A stretch of DNA of 64,000 nucleotides from Mesostigma viride. Its lineage: Eukaryota > Streptophyta > Mesostigmatophyceae > Mesostigmatales > Mesostigmataceae. Positions 63,832-64,000 of the stretch are shown here, piece after piece (within the stretch, counting starts at the first letter, position 1; each line of letters starts with the position of its first letter). The notes under the pieces were generated by a model. That model saw nothing but the letters and a program-made list of their open reading frames with translations. It was not told the DNA's origin and did not search any database. The stretch spans positions 2,765,663 through 2,829,662 of the forward strand of contig RPFO01000026.1 in assembly GCA_009746045.1 (NCBI GenBank). Direction: 5' to 3'. Position numbers and translations under genes: made by a program.

Positions 63832-64000
63832 ATGGATGAAGAATGGGATGTGCCAGACCTGGTGAATTCGGATGCGAGTTCTGAAGCTAGTTGGGGCGTG
63901 GATTCTGACGGCTCTGACGACGACCTGCTTCACACGGAAATGGGGCCCGGCACGTCTTCCCCTCGAGCGAAGCGCAGTGGGAAGAAAGATGGCGCCCGGC
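63832..64000 (+). CDS. N-terminus of an unknown acidic protein, cut by the window edge
   Basis: The ATG at 63832 opens a frame that stays open to the end: an acidic Ser/Asp-rich start (MDEEWDVPDLVNSDASSEAS, then DSDGSDDDLL) followed by a basic cluster (RAKRSGKK). Such starts are common in nuclear proteins and in piggyBac-type transposases, but 56 residues cannot decide. It is divergent from the polyQ gene at 62704. Confidence 0.45.
   Translation, partial: MDEEWDVPDLVNSDASSEASWGVDSDGSDDDLLHTEMGPGTSSPRAKRSGKKDGAR

Overview
The window looks like nuclear DNA of a eukaryotic microbe. It holds long-terminal-repeat (LTR) retrotransposons of two superfamilies, several families of non-LTR (LINE) elements ending in AATT-rich tails, kilobase-scale satellites, one gene with a clear GTGAGT...AG intron and a Golgi-type fucosyltransferase. 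A unicellular alga, perhaps a prasinophyte-like green alga, is my best guess, but no host marker gene proves it. I see no rRNA, intact tRNA or CRISPR array.

Layout. 1-2742: the 3' end of a Ty3 element with its LTR. 3000-4390: a small zinc-finger gene and palindrome-rich upstream DNA, copied again at 17337-17872. 4390-16318: a decayed copia element split by a younger copia element (6773-14277) that still has both LTRs and its 5-bp target duplication. 16340-23860: LINE ORF1 and ORF2 pieces, a Ty3 LTR, and a Ty3 integrase followed by a PHD finger. 24226-25965 (minus): an alpha-1,3-fucosyltransferase. 26550-28700: a probable multi-exon gene of unknown function. 28850-34300: a scrapyard of LINE and short-element insertions, many with readable target-site duplications, plus an (ATCC)n satellite. 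35000-39720: (GGGC)n, a zinc-binding gene, a MITE, and 1.4 kb of (ATTCC)n and (TTCCC)n. 39720-42590: nothing recognised.

42595-54200 is the most notable locus: a nonribosomal peptide synthetase with three condensation-adenylation-carrier modules, starting inside a fourth carrier domain and ending in a multi-pass membrane domain like acyltransferase family 3. Modules 1 and 2 are nearly identical tandem copies of 3.23 kb and have the same hand-derived binding pocket. Module 3 has a pocket resembling beta-alanine-activating domains. Four one-base deletions break the frame. Allowing for them, the span is exactly divisible by three, so consensus error or very recent decay are both possible.

54540-59640 is again LINE debris plus a direct-repeat element. 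59988-62704 (minus) is a zinc-finger, polyglutamine gene with about 70 uninterrupted CAG codons. It is divergent from a gene starting at 63832 that runs off the window; between them lie an octamer satellite and a 179-bp tandem repeat carrying GC boxes. Many frameshifts in otherwise young-looking genes fall in short homopolymers, so consensus quality should be considered before calling pseudogenes.
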